Source: JBGSTR01 sp963707135 (GTDB lineage: Bacteria > Pseudomonadota > Gammaproteobacteria > Chromatiales > Chromatiaceae). From it: 64,000 nt of DNA. The stretch's first letter is position 1; each line of letters starts with the position of its first letter. Positions 38,279 to 57,086 of the stretch are shown one piece after another. The DNA is taken from assembly GCA_963707135.1 (NCBI GenBank), contig CAVPOY010000044.1, positions 248,001 through 312,000 on the forward strand, given 5' to 3'. Position numbers and translations under genes: made by a program. Under the pieces are notes generated by a model, which did not search any database, was not told the DNA's origin, and saw only the letters and a list, made by a program, of their open reading frames with translations.

Positions 38279-39106
38279 CTACTTGCGTCCCCGACGGCGC
38301 ACGATCATGGCGTCGGTCCGCTTGTTCTTGCGCGTCTTGTGACCCTTGGTCGGCACGCCCCAGGGCGTCACCGGGTGACGGCCGCCGGAGGTCCGGCCTT
38401 CGCCGCCACCGTGCGGATGGTCTACAGGGTTCATGACCACACCTCGCACGGTCGGCCGCACGCCGCGCCAGCGGGTAGCTCCGGCCTTGCCGAGCTTGCG
38501 CAGGCTGTTCTCATTGTTGCCCACCTCACCGATTACGGCCCGGCAGTCGGCATGAATACGGCGCATCTCACCGGAGCGCAGGCGCAGGGTCGCAAAATGA
38601 CCCTCCCGGGCGATCAACTGGGCGGAGCTGCCCGCGGCGCGGGCGAGCTGGGCGCCCTTGCCGGGGCGCATCTCGATGCAGTGCACCTGGGCGCCCACCG
38701 GGATGTTCCGCAACGGCATGCAATTGCCGGCGCCGATGGGCGCGTCCTCGCCCGACTGCACCTTATCGCCGGGCTTCAGGCCCTTCGGGGCGATGATGTA
38801 GGCCCGCTCGCCGTCCGTATACATCAGCAGCGCGATGTTGGCACTGCGGTTCGGGTCGTATTCCAGGCGCTCGACCCGGGCCGGAACGCCATCCTTGGTC
38901 CGCTTGAAATCGAGGATGCGGTAACGCTGCTTGTGGCCCCCGCCCTTGTGCCGGACTGTGATCCGACCCAGGTTGTTGCGTCCACCGCTGCGGGTCTTCT
39001 TCGCGACCAGAGGCCCATGAGGGGCGCCCTTGTGAAGGTCCCTGGAGACCAGCTTGACGACGAAGCGGCGCCCGGCGGACGTCGGTTTGGTCTTTACGAT
39101 TGCCAT
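38279..39106 (-). CDS. rplB: 50S ribosomal protein L2
   Basis: 275-aa L2, peptidyl transferase-centre protein: [42 protein letters not shown] and the essential [21 protein letters not shown] loop with its conserved histidine. The TAG stop abuts a hairpin repeat. Confidence 0.99.
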   Translation of the reverse strand: MAIVKTKPTSAGRRFVVKLVSRDLHKGAPHGPLVAKKTRSGGRNNLGRITVRHKGGGHKQRYRILDFKRTKDGVPARVERLEYDPNRSANIALLMYTDGERAYIIAPKGLKPGDKVQSGEDAPIGAGNCMPLRNIPVGAQVHCIEMRPGKGAQLARAAGSSAQLIAREGHFATLRLRSGEMRRIHADCRAVIGEVGNNENSLRKLGKAGATRWRGVRPTVRGVVMNPVDHPHGGGEGRTSGGRHPVTPWGVPTKGHKTRKNKRTDAMIVRRRGRK

Positions 39107-39140
39107 TTCATGCTATCCGGATTGGTCAGGCCGCGCGCGC

Positions 39141-39437
39141 TCAAGCGCCGCCGCCGAAGTCGATGTCGTGGCCGGGCTTGAGGCGGACATAGGCCTTGCG
39201 CCAATCCTGGCGCTTTCCCGGACGCTTTCCGAAGCGCTTGTTCTTGCCCTTCACGTTGACCACCTGGACGCCGTCAACCTCAACGCTGAACATCAGCTCG
39301 ACGGCGCGGCCGATCTCGCGCTTGTTGGCGTCGGACATGACGCGGAACGCGTAATGATTGGACTTCTCCGTCGCCATCGCGGACTTCTCGGAGACCACGG
39401 GGCCAAGCAGCACCTTCATCAGCCGCTCGTTGTTCAT
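39141..39437 (-). CDS. rplW: 50S ribosomal protein L23
   Basis: 98-aa L23 at the tunnel exit, docking site for trigger factor and [50 protein letters not shown]. Overlaps the rplD stop by 4 bases. Confidence 0.98.
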   Translation of the reverse strand: MNNERLMKVLLGPVVSEKSAMATEKSNHYAFRVMSDANKREIGRAVELMFSVEVDGVQVVNVKGKNKRFGKRPGKRQDWRKAYVRLKPGHDIDFGGGA

Positions 39438-40045
39438 GCCAGCCGCTCCTGCAGTCGTTCGATCGCCGCCTCGGTCGCGAGCACATGGTCGAACGCGATC
39501 ATGCTCACCGGGTCGACCTCCTGCGCCGACATCACGTCGACACCCCGGAGGTTTCGGGCGGCGAGGTACAGCGACTCGTCCAGACCGTCAGTCAAGATCA
39601 GCACGTCCGAGACGCCGAGCCCGTTCAGCAGCCCCGTCAGCTCCTTGGTCCTGGGCGCCGAAACACTTAGCTCGGAAACCACGACGAGCCTTTCCTGCCG
39701 CGCTAGCTCCGAAAGTATCGAGCGCACCGCCCCACGGTACATCTTGCGATTGACCTTCTGGGTATAGTCCCGGGGCCGTGCCGCGAAGGTCACGCCACCG
39801 GACCGCCACAGCGGGCTCCGCGATGTGCCGGCGCGGGCGCGACCCGTGCCCTTCTGGCGATAGGGCTTCGCGCCCCCGCCCGAGACGTCGGACCTGCCCT
39901 TCAGCGCCTTGGTGCCGGAGCGGGCCGAGGAGAGATAGGCGGTGACCACCTGGTGGACCAGTCCGGGCTTGAACTCCACACCGAAGATGGCGTCGGAGAC
40001 CTCGATTCTGGCACCACCGGTGTCGTTGCGAATGGCGAGCTCCAT
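39434..40045 (-). CDS. rplD: 50S ribosomal protein L4
   Basis: 203-aa L4: [54 protein letters not shown] is the tunnel loop. In E. coli L4 represses the S10 operon through a leader; here rpsJ follows tuf by four bases, so that leader does not exist. Confidence 0.98.
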   Translation of the reverse strand: MELAIRNDTGGARIEVSDAIFGVEFKPGLVHQVVTAYLSSARSGTKALKGRSDVSGGGAKPYRQKGTGRARAGTSRSPLWRSGGVTFAARPRDYTQKVNRKMYRGAVRSILSELARQERLVVVSELSVSAPRTKELTGLLNGLGVSDVLILTDGLDESLYLAARNLRGVDVMSAQEVDPVSMIAFDHVLATEAAIERLQERLA

Positions 40046-40051
40046 AACGGC

Positions 40052-40702
40052 TTATCCCTTGTTTCTCTGCTTGACGGAAGGCAGCACGACCAGCCGACCG
40101 CCGGCCGGCCCTGGTACGCCGCCGCGAACGATCAGCAGGTTGCGTTCCGCATCGACCCGGATCACCTCGAGGTTCTGCTGGCAGCGGTTGTCCGCACCCA
40201 GGTGGCCGGCCATCCGCTTACCCTTCCAGACCCGACCCGGGGTCTGGTTCTGACCGATCGATCCCGGCGCGCGGTGCGACAACGAGTTGCCGTGCGTAGT
40301 GTCCTGGCCGCGGAAGTGATGCCGGCGAATGCCGCCCGCGAAGCCGCGGCCCTTGGTTACACCCCGTACGTCCACCTTCTGACCTGGCTCGAAAATCGAG
40401 ACGGAGATTTCCTGGCCTGCCTCGAACTCCACACCCTCGCCGTCGTCCAGGCGGAACTCGCGCAGCTGCTCGCCGGCCTCGACGCCGGCTTTAGCGAAGT
40501 GGCCGGCCATCGGCTTGGTGACGCGGGACGGCTTGCGCGTCCCCTGCGTGACCTGGACCGCGCGGTAACCGTCGGTCTCGGCGGACTTGACCTGGGTGAC
40601 GCGGTTCGGCTGCACCTCGATCACCGTGACCGGGACCGATGCCCCGTCCTCGGTAAAGATCCGGGTCATGCCGGCCTTGCGCCCAATAACTCCAATGGTC
40701 AT
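40052..40702 (-). CDS. rplC: 50S ribosomal protein L3
   Basis: 216-aa L3: [80 protein letters not shown] (contains the glutamine methylated by PrmB in E. coli). Confidence 0.99.
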   Translation of the reverse strand: MTIGVIGRKAGMTRIFTEDGASVPVTVIEVQPNRVTQVKSAETDGYRAVQVTQGTRKPSRVTKPMAGHFAKAGVEAGEQLREFRLDDGEGVEFEAGQEISVSIFEPGQKVDVRGVTKGRGFAGGIRRHHFRGQDTTHGNSLSHRAPGSIGQNQTPGRVWKGKRMAGHLGADNRCQQNLEVIRVDAERNLLIVRGGVPGPAGGRLVVLPSVKQRNKG

Positions 40703-40712
40703 CGCGTGCTCC

Positions 40713-41024
40713 TCAGCTCAGCCTGATCTGAACGTCGACGCCGGCGGCCAGATCCAATTTCATCAGCGCGTCCACCGTCTTGTCGGTCGGATCGACGATG
40801 TCCATCAGGCGCTTGTGGGTACGAAGCTCGTACTGGTCGCGCGCGTCCTTGTTGACGTGCGGCGAGATCAGGATGGTAAACCGCTCCTTCTTCGACGGAA
40901 GCGGAACCGGGCCGCGCACCTGGGCGCCCGTGCGCTTGGCCGTATCGACGATCTCTCGTGCCGACTGGTCGATCAACCGGTGGTCGAACGCCTTCAGCCG
41001 AATGCGAATTCTCTGATTAGCCAT
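40713..41024 (-). CDS. rpsJ: 30S ribosomal protein S10
   Basis: 103-aa S10/Nus[53 protein letters not shown]. Also an antitermination partner of NusB. It starts 4 bases after the tuf stop, so the str and S10 operons are fused. Confidence 0.99.
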   Translation of the reverse strand: MANQRIRIRLKAFDHRLIDQSAREIVDTAKRTGAQVRGPVPLPSKKERFTILISPHVNKDARDQYELRTHKRLMDIVDPTDKTVDALMKLDLAAGVDVQIRLS

Positions 41025-41028
41025 GTCG

Positions 41029-42219
<1,191 letters not shown>

Positions 42220-42240
42220 CCCGCTCTACCCCAATCTCGA

Positions 42241-44337
<2,097 letters not shown>

Positions 44338-44380
44338 GACTATATCCGCCCTTGACTCTTTGGGATTCCGATGCGCGCCG

Positions 44381-44869
<489 letters not shown>

Positions 44870-44902
44870 CTAATTGCTTGATGCTTGATCAGCGGTGCTT
44901 GA

Positions 44903-45277
44903 TCAGGTCTTTGGGCGCTTGGCGCCGTACTTGGAGCGACCCTGGCGGCGCTTATCGACACCGGAGGTGTCGAGCGTCCCGCGCACCGTGTGGTAACGCA
45001 CGCCGGGAAGGTCCTTGACGCGTCCGCCGCGGATCAGTACGACCGAGTGCTCCTGCAGATTGTGCCCCTCGCCGCCGATGTAGGAAGCGACCTCGAAGCC
45101 GTTGGTCAGGCGCACACGGGCGACCTTGCGCAGGGCCGAGTTCGGCTTCTTCGGCGTCGTGGTGTAGACACGCGTGCAGACACCGCGCCGCTGCGGGCAG
45201 GCCTCGAGTGCAGGAACGTTGCTCTTCGCGACGTTGCGCTTGCGGGGCTTGCGCACCAATTGGTTGATCGTTGCCAT
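44903..45277 (-). CDS. rpsL: 30S ribosomal protein S12
   Basis: 124-aa S12 of the decoding centre: [34 protein letters not shown]. The streptomycin loops [16 protein letters not shown] and [12 protein letters not shown] carry the wild-type lysines, so no resistance mutation is seen. The ATG at 45277 has GGAG upstream; a start five codons earlier is not needed. Confidence 0.99.
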   Translation of the reverse strand: MATINQLVRKPRKRNVAKSNVPALEACPQRRGVCTRVYTTTPKKPNSALRKVARVRLTNGFEVASYIGGEGHNLQEHSVVLIRGGRVKDLPGVRYHTVRGTLDTSGVDKRRQGRSKYGAKRPKT

Positions 45278-45449
45278 GCAATCAGTCTCCATAGGCGCGT
45301 TAGCGCCTCAATCACGGCAGTCGAGCGGCGCGAGTGCGTCTACCGCGGCACCGCCCGGGAGCGGACAACGGATTCGCACGAATGCGAACGCTCGAGTCGG
45401 GGACCGGGCGACTACGCCCAGACCAGAAACCAGAGTTTGAAACAGGCAA

Positions 45450-45467
45450 GCCGGCTAGAAAGCCGGC
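45450..45467 (-). promoter_or_regulatory. Stem-loop at the 5' end of the str-operon leader
   Basis: GCCGGCT-AGAA-AGCCGGC (7-bp stem, tetraloop) lies about 10 bases after the predicted start of transcription from the rpsL promoter. It may protect the 5' end of the long transcript or act as a pause site. A second small stem with a UUCG loop on the RNA strand is at 45373-45388. Confidence 0.4.
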
Positions 45468-45482
45468 CAGCTGAGACGCGGG

Positions 45483-45511
45483 AGTATAGGGAGCGGCAAA
45501 AATCCTGTCAA
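45483..45511 (-). promoter_or_regulatory. Strong sigma70 promoter of the rpsL-rpsG-fusA-tuf-S10 transcript
   Basis: On the minus strand a perfect TTGACA (45511-45506) and TATACT (45488-45483) are 17 bases apart, followed by a GC-rich discriminator (CCCGCGTC), the pattern of growth-rate and ppGpp-controlled promoters. The leader to rpsL is about 200 bases. Confidence 0.85.
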
Positions 45512-45631
45512 CATGGATGGGCGTTCCGGGAGACGCGGATTCGCTCCGGTCAGGGATCAGATCAGCCCAAGCGCCAGCAGGCGCGGCTCGATAAAGACAC
45601 CAACTTCAACGCATTCGCACCGTTGGATACC

Positions 45632-45679
45632 GCGGGGCATCCTGCCCCGCGCGGGATACGCCGCTAATGCGGCGTATCC
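45632..45679. repeat. Tandem hairpins behind rpoC
   Basis: Two adjacent inverted repeats: GCGGGGCA-TCC-TGCCCCGC (45632-45650) and GGATACGCCGC-TAAT-GCGGCGTATCC (45654-45679, 11-bp stem). They begin about 90 bases after the rpoC stop, ahead of the rpsL promoter. No thymine run follows. The first has the GGCA-GGA-TGCC core on the minus strand seen at 3545. They may end or protect the rpoBC message. The rest of the 491-base gap holds the str promoter and leader. Confidence 0.6.
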
Positions 45680-45768
45680 TTACGAAGATGCTGCTCAAAT
45701 GCCATCCTGGCACTCGAACGGCTCGCCATTCCTGACCCGATCGGGAAACGCCATAGGCCAGCGTTCCC

Positions 45769-49983
<4,215 letters not shown>

Positions 49984-50161
49984 TTCATGTCTCCGTGAGT
50001 AGGGACTTCACCGAGGCCCTGCCATGCTCGTGTCCGCCCGGCGGCGGCCGCCATCCTGCCTCGCAGGAAGCGCTGATCTCGCGCTTCCCGGGCACTTGGT
50101 AAACCGCGTTCTCCGGTCGCCAGCCGATTTGCTCCAGCGATGGATTAAATCCGTGTGCCGC
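49984..50161 (-). other. rpoB-rpoC intergenic segment with hairpins
   Basis: A 178-base spacer, longer than the usual rpoB-rpoC gap. On the minus strand GGAAGCGC (about 50098-50091) can pair with GCGCTTCC about 50083-50076 around a 7-base loop, and CCTGC-GAG-GCAGG follows. The latter contains GGCAGGATGGC, a partial match to the GGCA-GGA-TGCC hairpins elsewhere. No terminator thymine run is present. Confidence 0.4.
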
Positions 50162-53100
50162 TTAATCTTGCTCCAGCTCCACGTTGATACCGAGCGAGCG
50201 GATCTCCTTGACCAGAACGTTGAACGACTCGGGCATGCCCGCCTCCATGCGGTGGTCGCCGTCGACGATGTTCTTGTACATCTTGGTGCGGCCGTTCACG
50301 TCGTCGGACTTGACCGTGAGCATCTCCTGCAGCGTGTAGGAGGCTCCGTAGGCCTCGAGCGCCCAGACCTCCATCTCGCCGAAACGCTGGCCACCGAACT
50401 GGGCCTTGCCGCCGAGGGGTTGTTGGGTCACAAGACTGTAGGGTCCGGTCGAGCGGGCATGCATCTTGTCGTCGACCAGATGGTTGAGCTTCAGCATGTA
50501 CATGTATCCAACCGTAACCGGGCGCTCGAAGGCCTCGCCGGTTCGGCCGTCGAAGAGGATCGTCTGGCCGCTCGGAACGCCCTCCTCGATGTTGTCGCGC
50601 TCGGCGAGCTGGAGCATGTTGCGTATCTCGTCCTCGGCCGCACCGTCGAAGACCGGCGTGGCGAGCGGGACGCCGCGTGTCAGGTTGCGCGCCAGTTCTA
50701 GGATCTCGTCGTCGCCGAAGCTCGCCAGATCCTCCTTGCGACCGCTGGAGTTGTAGATCCGTTCCAGAAAATCGCGCAGGTCGGCGACCGCGGACTGGGT
50801 ACGCAGCATCCGTTCAATCTTGGCCCCAAGCCCATTGGACGCCCAGCCGAGATGGGTCTCCAGCACCTGGCCCACGTTCATGCGCGAGGGCACGCCCAGC
50901 GGGTTCAGCACGATGTCGACCGGCGAGCCATCCGCGGAGAACGGCATATCCTCCACCGGTACCACCTTGGAGATAACGCCCTTGTTGCCGTGGCGCCCGG
51001 CCATCTTGTCGCCCGGCTGTACCCGGCGCTTGACCGCGACATAGACCTTGACCATCTTCAGGACGCCCGGCGCCAGATCGTCGCCGCTGGAGATCTTCCG
51101 CTTCTTGGCCTCGTAGCGCTCCCGGAACTCCTCGCGCTGCTGCCGGATCTGGTTCGACACCGCTTCCAACTGCAGGGCGGCCTCCTCGCTGCGCATCCGG
51201 ATCTCGAACCAGCGATCCCGGGAGCCCTTCTCGATCAGCCCGTGCAGATAGCTCGCGGTCACCTTGCCGCCGGCCTTCAGGCCGCCGGGGCCACCGTCGG
51301 CAACCTTGCCGACCAGCATCCGCTCGACCCGCTGGAAGGTGTCGTTCTCCATGATGCGCTGTTGATCGGCGAAGTCCTTGCGCACGCGCTCGATCTCCTG
51401 CTCCTCGATCTGCAGGGCGCGCTTGTCCTTCTCGACGCCGTCGCGGGTGAACACCTGAACATCGACGACCGTGCCACTCATTCCCGAGGGAAGGCGCTGG
51501 GACGTGTCCTTCACGTCGGAGGCCTTCTCGCCGAAGATGGCACGCAGCAGCTTCTCCTCGGGAGTCAGCTGGGTCTCGCCCTTCGGCGTGACCTTGCCGA
51601 CCAGGATGTCCCCGTCTCGGACCTCGGCGCCGACATAGACGATGCCGGACTCGTCGAGCTTGGAGAGAGCGGACTCGCCGACGTTCGGGATATCGCTGGT
51701 GATCTCCTCGGGCCCGAGCTTGGTGTCGCGGGCCAGGCAGGTCAACTCCTCGATATGGATGCTGGTGAACCGGTCCTCCTGGACCACCCGCTCCGAGATC
51801 AGGATGGAATCCTCGAAGTTGTAGCCGTTCCAGGGCATGAAGGCCACGCGCAGGTTCTGCCCCAGGGCCAGTTCACCCATGTCGGTGGACGGCCCGTCGG
51901 CAAGTATGTCGTGACGCGCGATCAGGTCGCCCGGCTTCACCAGCGGCCGCTGGTTGATGCAGGTGTTCTGATTGGATCGCGTGTATTTGGTCAGCGTATA
52001 GATGTCGACGCCAGGAACGCCAGGCTCGGCCTCGTCGTCGTTGACCCGCACCACGATACGTCCCGCGTCCACGGACTCGATGGCGCCGCCGCGCCGGGCC
52101 ACGACGCACACACCCGAATCCCTGGCGACGACGCGCTCCATGCCGGTGCCCACCAGGGGCTTCTCGGCGCGCAGCGTGGGAACCGCCTGCCGTTGCATGT
52201 TCGAGCCCATCAGGGCCCGGTTGGCATCGTCGTGCTCCAGGAACGGGATCAGCGACGCGGCCACCGAGACGATCTGGCGCGGCGAGACGTCCATGTACTG
52301 GACCTCCTCCGGTGCCTTCATCGTGAACTCGTTGGCGTGACGGCAGGACACCAGGGCGTCGGTCAGGCGGCCGTCCGGATCGAGCGTCGCGTTGGCCTGC
52401 GCAATGACGAAGTTGCCCTCCTCGATGGCCGAGAGGTAATGGATCTCGGTGGTTGCCCGGCCGTCCTCCACCTTGCGGTAGGGGGTCTCCAGGAATCCGT
52501 ACCGGTTGGTCCGGGCGAACACGGCCAGCGAGTTGATCAGCCCGATGTTCGGGCCTTCAGGGGTCTCGATGGGGCAGACGCGGCCATAGTGGGTCGGGTG
52601 CACATCGCGCACCTCGAACCCGGCGCGCTCGCGGGCGAGTCCGCCCGGGCCGAGCGCCGAGACGCGGCGCTTGTGGGTGACCTCGGACAGCGGGTTGTTC
52701 TGGTCCATGAACTGGGACAGCTGGCTGGATCCGAAGAACTCCTTGATCGCCGCCGATACCGGCTTGGCGTTGATCAGCTCCTGGGGCATCAGGCCCTCGG
52801 ACTCGGCGAGCGACAGGCGCTCCTTGACGGCGCGCTCGACCCGCACCAGACCGACGCGGAACTGGTTCTCGGCCATCTCGCCGACGCAACGGATACGCCG
52901 ATTCCCCAGATGGTCGATGTCGTCGACGGTGCCGCGCCCATTGCGCAGCTCCACCAGGACCTTCATGGCGTCGATGACGTCGGACGTATCGCCCTGCTGG
53001 CGAACCAGTCCCTTGGAGAACTCGTCGCCGCGCCCGGAAAAGTAGCGGCCGTCGTAGATGACGCCCGGGCCCTCCTCGGAGTCCCGACCAAGGCGCCGAT

Positions 53101-54334
53101 TGAACTTCATCCGCCCCACGGCGGAGAGGTCGTAGCGGTCCGGCGTGAAGAAGAGGTTGTGGAACAGGTTCTGGGCCGCCTCCTTGGTGGGCGGCTCGCC
53201 CGGACGCATCATCCGGTAGATCTCGACCTGCGCCTCCAGATCGGTCGTGGTGGGGTCGATGCGCAGGGTCTCCGAGATATAGGGTCCCTGGTCCAGGTCA
53301 TTGACGAACAGGGTCCGCAGCTCGGTAACGCCCTTGGAGACCAGGCCCTCGAGGATCTCGGGAGTGATAACGGCGTTTGCCTCCGCGATCACCTCGCCGG
53401 TCTCGGTGTCCACCTGCGCATTCGCGAGCACGCGCCCGACCAGAAAATCGGACGGCACCTCCAGACGCTCGACGCCGGCCTTCTGGAGTTCCCGGATATG
53501 CTTCGCGGTCACGCGCCGACCGGACTCGACCAGGACCTCGTCGCCGATCTTGACGTCGAAGCCCACGGTCTCCCCGCGCAGACGCTCGGGCACCAGGTCC
53601 AGTGAGACCGCGTCGCCCTCGAAGCGGAAGGTGTCGGTTTCGAAGAAGCGCGCGAGTATGTCCTCGACCTCATAGCCCAGCGCGCGCAGCAGAATGGTCG
53701 CCGGCAGCTTGCGGCGACGGTCGATACGCACGAACACGTTGTCCTTGGGGTCGAACTCGAAGTCCAGCCACGACCCCCGGTAGGGGATCACCCGGGCCGA
53801 GAACAGGAGCTTGCCCGAGGAGTGCGTCTTGCCCCGGTCGTGGTCGAAGAACACGCCCGGCGAGCGGTGGAGCTGAGAGACGATGACACGCTCGGTGCCA
53901 TTGATGATGAAGGTGCCGGTATCGGTCATCAGCGGGAGCTCGCCCATGTAGACCTCCTGCTCCTTGATGTCCTTGACGACCTTCGAGCCCGCCGGGGCCT
54001 CCTTGTCGTAGATCACCAGACGCAGCAGCACCCGCAGCGGCGCCGCGTAAGTCGCACCCCGCAGATGGCACTCGCGCACGTCGAACGGCGGCTCCCCGAG
54101 TCGATAGCTGACATACTCGAGGACCGCGTTGCCGGAGTAGCTCTCGATCGGCAGGACGGTCTTGAAGGCCGCGTGCAGCCCCGCGTCCCGGCGCTCCTTG
54201 GCGGGCACATCGGCCTGCAGGAACTCGCGGTAGGAGTCGATCTGCGTGGCCAGCAGGAAAGGTACGTCCAGAATGGTCGGACGCTTGCCGAAGTCTTTAC
54301 GGATGCGCTTCTTTTCGGTAAACGAATAGGGCAT
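50162..54334 (-). CDS. rpoB: RNA polymerase beta subunit
   Basis: 1390 aa. [31 protein letters not shown] start; the rifampicin region [31 protein letters not shown] has wild-type D, H and S at the main resistance positions. C-terminal [23 protein letters not shown] is present. A longer frame to 54436 is not conserved. The start follows a 213-base gap from rplL with an attenuator. Confidence 0.99.
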   Translation of the reverse strand: MPYSFTEKKRIRKDFGKRPTILDVPFLLATQIDSYREFLQADVPAKERRDAGLHAAFKTVLPIESYSGNAVLEYVSYRLGEPPFDVRECHLRGATYAAPLRVLLRLVIYDKEAPAGSKVVKDIKEQEVYMGELPLMTDTGTFIINGTERVIVSQLHRSPGVFFDHDRGKTHSSGKLLFSARVIPYRGSWLDFEFDPKDNVFVRIDRRRKLPATILLRALGYEVEDILARFFETDTFRFEGDAVSLDLVPERLRGETVGFDVKIGDEVLVESGRRVTAKHIRELQKAGVERLEVPSDFLVGRVLANAQVDTETGEVIAEANAVITPEILEGLVSKGVTELRTLFVNDLDQGPYISETLRIDPTTTDLEAQVEIYRMMRPGEPPTKEAAQNLFHNLFFTPDRYDLSAVGRMKFNRRLGRDSEEGPGVIYDGRYFSGRGDEFSKGLVRQQGDTSDVIDAMKVLVELRNGRGTVDDIDHLGNRRIRCVGEMAENQFRVGLVRVERAVKERLSLAESEGLMPQELINAKPVSAAIKEFFGSSQLSQFMDQNNPLSEVTHKRRVSALGPGGLARERAGFEVRDVHPTHYGRVCPIETPEGPNIGLINSLAVFARTNRYGFLETPYRKVEDGRATTEIHYLSAIEEGNFVIAQANATLDPDGRLTDALVSCRHANEFTMKAPEEVQYMDVSPRQIVSVAASLIPFLEHDDANRALMGSNMQRQAVPTLRAEKPLVGTGMERVVARDSGVCVVARRGGAIESVDAGRIVVRVNDDEAEPGVPGVDIYTLTKYTRSNQNTCINQRPLVKPGDLIARHDILADGPSTDMGELALGQNLRVAFMPWNGYNFEDSILISERVVQEDRFTSIHIEELTCLARDTKLGPEEITSDIPNVGESALSKLDESGIVYVGAEVRDGDILVGKVTPKGETQLTPEEKLLRAIFGEKASDVKDTSQRLPSGMSGTVVDVQVFTRDGVEKDKRALQIEEQEIERVRKDFADQQRIMENDTFQRVERMLVGKVADGGPGGLKAGGKVTASYLHGLIEKGSRDRWFEIRMRSEEAALQLEAVSNQIRQQREEFRERYEAKKRKISSGDDLAPGVLKMVKVYVAVKRRVQPGDKMAGRHGNKGVISKVVPVEDMPFSADGSPVDIVLNPLGVPSRMNVGQVLETHLGWASNGLGAKIERMLRTQSAVADLRDFLERIYNSSGRKEDLASFGDDEILELARNLTRGVPLATPVFDGAAEDEIRNMLQLAERDNIEEGVPSGQTILFDGRTGEAFERPVTVGYMYMLKLNHLVDDKMHARSTGPYSLVTQQPLGGKAQFGGQRFGEMEVWALEAYGASYTLQEMLTVKSDDVNGRTKMYKNIVDGDHRMEAGMPESFNVLVKEIRSLGINVELEQD

Positions 54335-54480
54335 GGAGCCTTCCCTCGAGATGCTTGCGGAGTTTCCTGTTGCAGCGCGGAATGGGGCCGCGCGCGAGAT
54401 CGACGGGTTCCGGACCTCAGCGCCGTTCAGGGCCACCAGCCAGCGGGCGCAACGCGCCCCGGACCCGGCGGGCCAACGGC

Positions 54481-54509
54481 AAAAGGCCGGCGGCTCCTCG
54501 CCGCCAGCC
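54481..54509 (-). terminator. rplL-rpoB attenuator
   Basis: On the minus strand a 10-bp stem (GGCTGGCGGC / GCCGCCGGCC, one G-U pair) with a 5-base loop is followed by TTTT. It lies 38 bases after the rplL stop, at the position of the E. coli partial terminator that lowers rpoBC expression relative to rplJL. Confidence 0.8.
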
Positions 54510-54547
54510 TGAACACGCCGCGATCGACGTGACGACGCAACGCGTCG

Positions 54548-54931
54548 TTACTTGATTTCGACAGTGGCGCCGGCCTCTTCCAGCTGCTTCTTGGCCTCTT
54601 CGGCATCTGCCTTGGAGACGCCTTCCTTCAGCGTGGTCGGGGCACCTTCGACAGCGTCCTTGGCCTCCTTCAGGCCAAGACCGGTGAGTGCGCGCACCAC
54701 CTTGATGACGCTGACCTTGTTGGCGCCGAACGAGGCGAGCACCACATCGAACTCGGTCTGCTCCTCGGCGGGAGCCGCCTCGGCACCGCCCGCCCCGGCG
54801 GCCGGGGCCGCCGCAACGGCCGCGGCCGCCGTGACGCCGAACTTTTCTTCCATCGCGCTGATGAGGTCGACCACCTCGAGGACGGTCATGTTACCAATCG
54901 CTTCGAGGATCTCGTCTTTCGAAACGGCCAT
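54548..54931 (-). CDS. rplL: 50S ribosomal protein L7/L12
   Basis: 127-aa stalk protein: [33 protein letters not shown], Ala/Gly hinge ([22 protein letters not shown]) and the factor-binding domain [40 protein letters not shown]. Confidence 0.99.
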   Translation of the reverse strand: MAVSKDEILEAIGNMTVLEVVDLISAMEEKFGVTAAAAVAAAPAAGAGGAEAAPAEEQTEFDVVLASFGANKVSVIKVVRALTGLGLKEAKDAVEGAPTTLKEGVSKADAEEAKKQLEEAGATVEIK

Positions 54932-54977
54932 TGGTTTCTCCTGAATATTCGAAAACTATTGAACGGAATCGGGCCGA

Positions 54978-55505
54978 TTACGCGGCCTCTTTGGCGTCGC
55001 GAATCGCGGCGAGGGTACGGACAAGCTTGCCCGGCACCTCGTTGATGGTCGCCGCGAGCTTCTGCACCGGAGCCTTCATGACCGCCATCAACAGACTGAT
55101 CGCCTGCTCGTAGGTCGGCATCTTCGCGAGATTGCCGAGCTCCGAGGGATCGAGCAGCTTGCCGCCCAAGGCGACGAGGCGCACCTGAAACTTGTTGTGC
55201 TCCTTGGCAAAGGCCTCCGCGACACGCGCAACGGCTCCCGGATCCTGTTGCGAGAATGCAAGAATCAACGGGCCCTTGAGCCCTTCCTGCATGCACGCAA
55301 AGTCCGTGTCCGCCAGCGCGCGCCGGGCCAGGGTGTTCTTGACCACCCGGACATAGACCCCGGCCTTGCGTGCCTCCACGCGCAGCTTGGTCATTTGCCC
55401 GACGGTCAAGCCCCGATACTCGGCCCCTACGGCCGAATAGGCGCTCTTTGCGACTTCCGCGACTTCGGCGACGATGGTCTCTTTTTGCGCATAGTTAAGC
55501 GCCAA
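54978..55505 (-). CDS. rplJ: 50S ribosomal protein L10 (TTG start)
   Basis: 175-aa L10, base of the stalk and translational autorepressor of rplJL. The conserved start (L)ALNYAQKETIVAEVAEVA begins with TTG at 55503-55505, with a perfect AGGAGGTGA seven bases upstream. A GTG nine codons earlier (55532) would place that Shine-Dalgarno inside the coding region. GPLILAFSQQDPGAVARVAEAFAKEH is typical. Confidence 0.96.
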   Translation of the reverse strand: MALNYAQKETIVAEVAEVAKSAYSAVGAEYRGLTVGQMTKLRVEARKAGVYVRVVKNTLARRALADTDFACMQEGLKGPLILAFSQQDPGAVARVAEAFAKEHNKFQVRLVALGGKLLDPSELGNLAKMPTYEQAISLLMAVMKAPVQKLAATINEVPGKLVRTLAAIRDAKEAA

Positions 55506-55836
55506 GTTCGTCACCTCCTGACTAAGGTCCACCCGGCAGAGCCGGGCTGCCTGTCCGGTCGTCGCATCCAGCGACGCCTAACACGCGGTTTGCGCGCCCC
55601 TCACCGGCCTTCGGCTCGATTCGGGGACACCGTCTGCGCAGGTGCTACAAGACATTAAGTCGCCGGACGCGAGTCCGTATCGGTAGCGGCGACACCTGCG
55701 GTCTTTGACGACCCCCGACGAACGCCGGGGGTCCAAAGAGATGCTCGTGGGCAAGCGGTCCCGAGACGGTGCCGCGCCCAACGAATTCTTTCGGGACTGC
55801 CGATCGCTCGGGCGGTCCCGGTAATGCCAGGCCTCG
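55506..55836 (-). promoter_or_regulatory. rplJ leader, probable L10 autoregulatory region
   Basis: A 331-base non-coding stretch separates rplA from rplJ, the place of the L10 leader in enterobacteria. A strong stem with an asymmetric internal loop (CTTTG...ACCCCCG / CGGGGGT...CAAAG, 55703-55738) dominates it, and several shorter GC stems surround it; near the end CCCGGC and GCCGGG pair (55533-55546). Binding of L10-L12 here is inferred from position; no covariance test was done. Confidence 0.5.
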
Positions 55837-56532
55837 CTACGCGGTGAGCACCTGGTGATCGACCGTCAGCCCGGGTCCCATGGTCGTGGACACCGTGACC
55901 TTGCGCATGTAGACACCGCGCGAGGTCGTCGGCTTGGCCTTGTTCAGGTTGTTGAGGAGCGCCTGCAGGTTCTCCTTCAGCTTGACCGGCTCGAAATCCA
56001 CCTTGCCCAGCGGGCAGTGGATGATGCCGGCCTTGTCCGTGCGGTAACGGACCTGACCGGCCTTGGCGTTGCGCACGGCCTCGGCGACGTCCGCGGTCAC
56101 GGTGCCGACCTTGGGGTTCGGCATCAGGCCGCGCGGCCCGAGGATCTTGCCGAGCTGGCCGACGATGCGCATGGCGTCCGGGGAGGCGATGACCACGTCG
56201 AAGTCCAGCTTGCCGGCCTTTATGTCGTCGGCCAGGTCCTCGAATCCGACCCGGTCGGCACCCGCCTCGGTAGCGGCGTCGGCGTTCGCCCCCTGGGCAA
56301 ACACGGCGACCCGCACATCCTTGCCGATGCCGTGGGGAAGCACGGTGGCCCCGCGCACCACCTGGTCGGACTTGCGCGGGTCGACGCCCAGGTTGACCGC
56401 CACGTCGACGCTCTCGGTGAACTTCACGCTCGAGAGGTCCTTCAGCAGCACGAAGGCCTCCTCGGCCGGATAGAGTTTTCCGCGCTCGATGCGCTCACGG
56501 ATTGAACGGAGTCTCTTCGATGACTTGGCCAT
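55837..56532 (-). CDS. rplA: 50S ribosomal protein L1
   Basis: 231-aa L1 of the E-site stalk: [69 protein letters not shown] and STTMGPGL. In E. coli L1 represses rplKA. Confidence 0.99.
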   Translation of the reverse strand: MAKSSKRLRSIRERIERGKLYPAEEAFVLLKDLSSVKFTESVDVAVNLGVDPRKSDQVVRGATVLPHGIGKDVRVAVFAQGANADAATEAGADRVGFEDLADDIKAGKLDFDVVIASPDAMRIVGQLGKILGPRGLMPNPKVGTVTADVAEAVRNAKAGQVRYRTDKAGIIHCPLGKVDFEPVKLKENLQALLNNLNKAKPTTSRGVYMRKVTVSTTMGPGLTVDHQVLTA

Positions 56533-56534
56533 GG

Positions 56535-56966
56535 TTAGACACCCTCCACGTCGAGGCCCATCGCGCGGGCGCTGCCGGCGATGGTGCGCACCGCGGCGTC
56601 CATGTCGGCCGCCGTGAGGTCGGGCATCTTGGTCGTCGCGATCTGCTCCAATTGCTCGCGCGTCACCTTCCCGACCTTGCTGGTGTTGGGCGTACCGCTG
56701 CCCTTCGCGATGCCGACGGCCTTCTTCAATAGAATCGCGGCGGGCGGCGTCTTGGTGATGAACGTGAAGCTGCGGTCCGAGTAGACGGTGATCACCACCG
56801 GGATCGGCATGCCCTGCTCGAGGTCCTGGGTCCGGGCGTTGAACGCCTTGCAGAACTCCATGATGTTCACGCCGTGCTGGCCCAACGCCGGCCCGACCGG
56901 GGGACTCGGGTTTGCCACCCCCGCCTTCACCTGCAACTTAATGTAGGCATTGATCTTTTTTGCCAC
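56535..56966 (-). CDS. rplK: 50S ribosomal protein L11
   Basis: 143-aa L11 of the GTPase centre: [43 protein letters not shown]. The start codon is GTG (56964-56966). Thiostrepton-site prolines look normal. Two bases separate it from rplA. Confidence 0.99.
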   Translation of the reverse strand: MAKKINAYIKLQVKAGVANPSPPVGPALGQHGVNIMEFCKAFNARTQDLEQGMPIPVVITVYSDRSFTFITKTPPAAILLKKAVGIAKGSGTPNTSKVGKVTREQLEQIATTKMPDLTAADMDAAVRTIAGSARAMGLDVEGV

Positions 56967-57086
56967 GAGTACACTCCTGATGGGTACCAGCGCCGGGTGC
57001 TAGGGACCCCGGCTCCCCAAAGATTTGTCCCGCTCCGGGACCTGGATAAGCACGATCCGCCGGCCTAGGCCGGCACGTACACCGCA
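56967..57086 (-). promoter_or_regulatory. nusG-rplK spacer with palindromes
   Basis: Between the corrected nusG stop and rplK there is a perfect palindrome GCCGGCCTAGGCCGGC (57059-57074) and a small stem GTCCCG-GAG-CGGGAC (57027-57041 on the minus strand). This is where E. coli has the rplK leader that binds L1, but I cannot show an L1 site. Confidence 0.35.

Noticed and set aside
44903..45277. Streptomycin or rifampicin resistance alleles in rpsL and rpoB
   Set aside because: The rpsL lysines and the main rpoB rifampicin positions are wild type.
50852..53605. Very long open frame on the plus strand inside rpoB (and a similar one inside rpoC at 47650-49974)
   Set aside because: GC-rich codon bias creates long antisense frames; the translations are His/Gln/Leu-rich with no domain, and the sense strand is unmistakably rpoB/rpoC.
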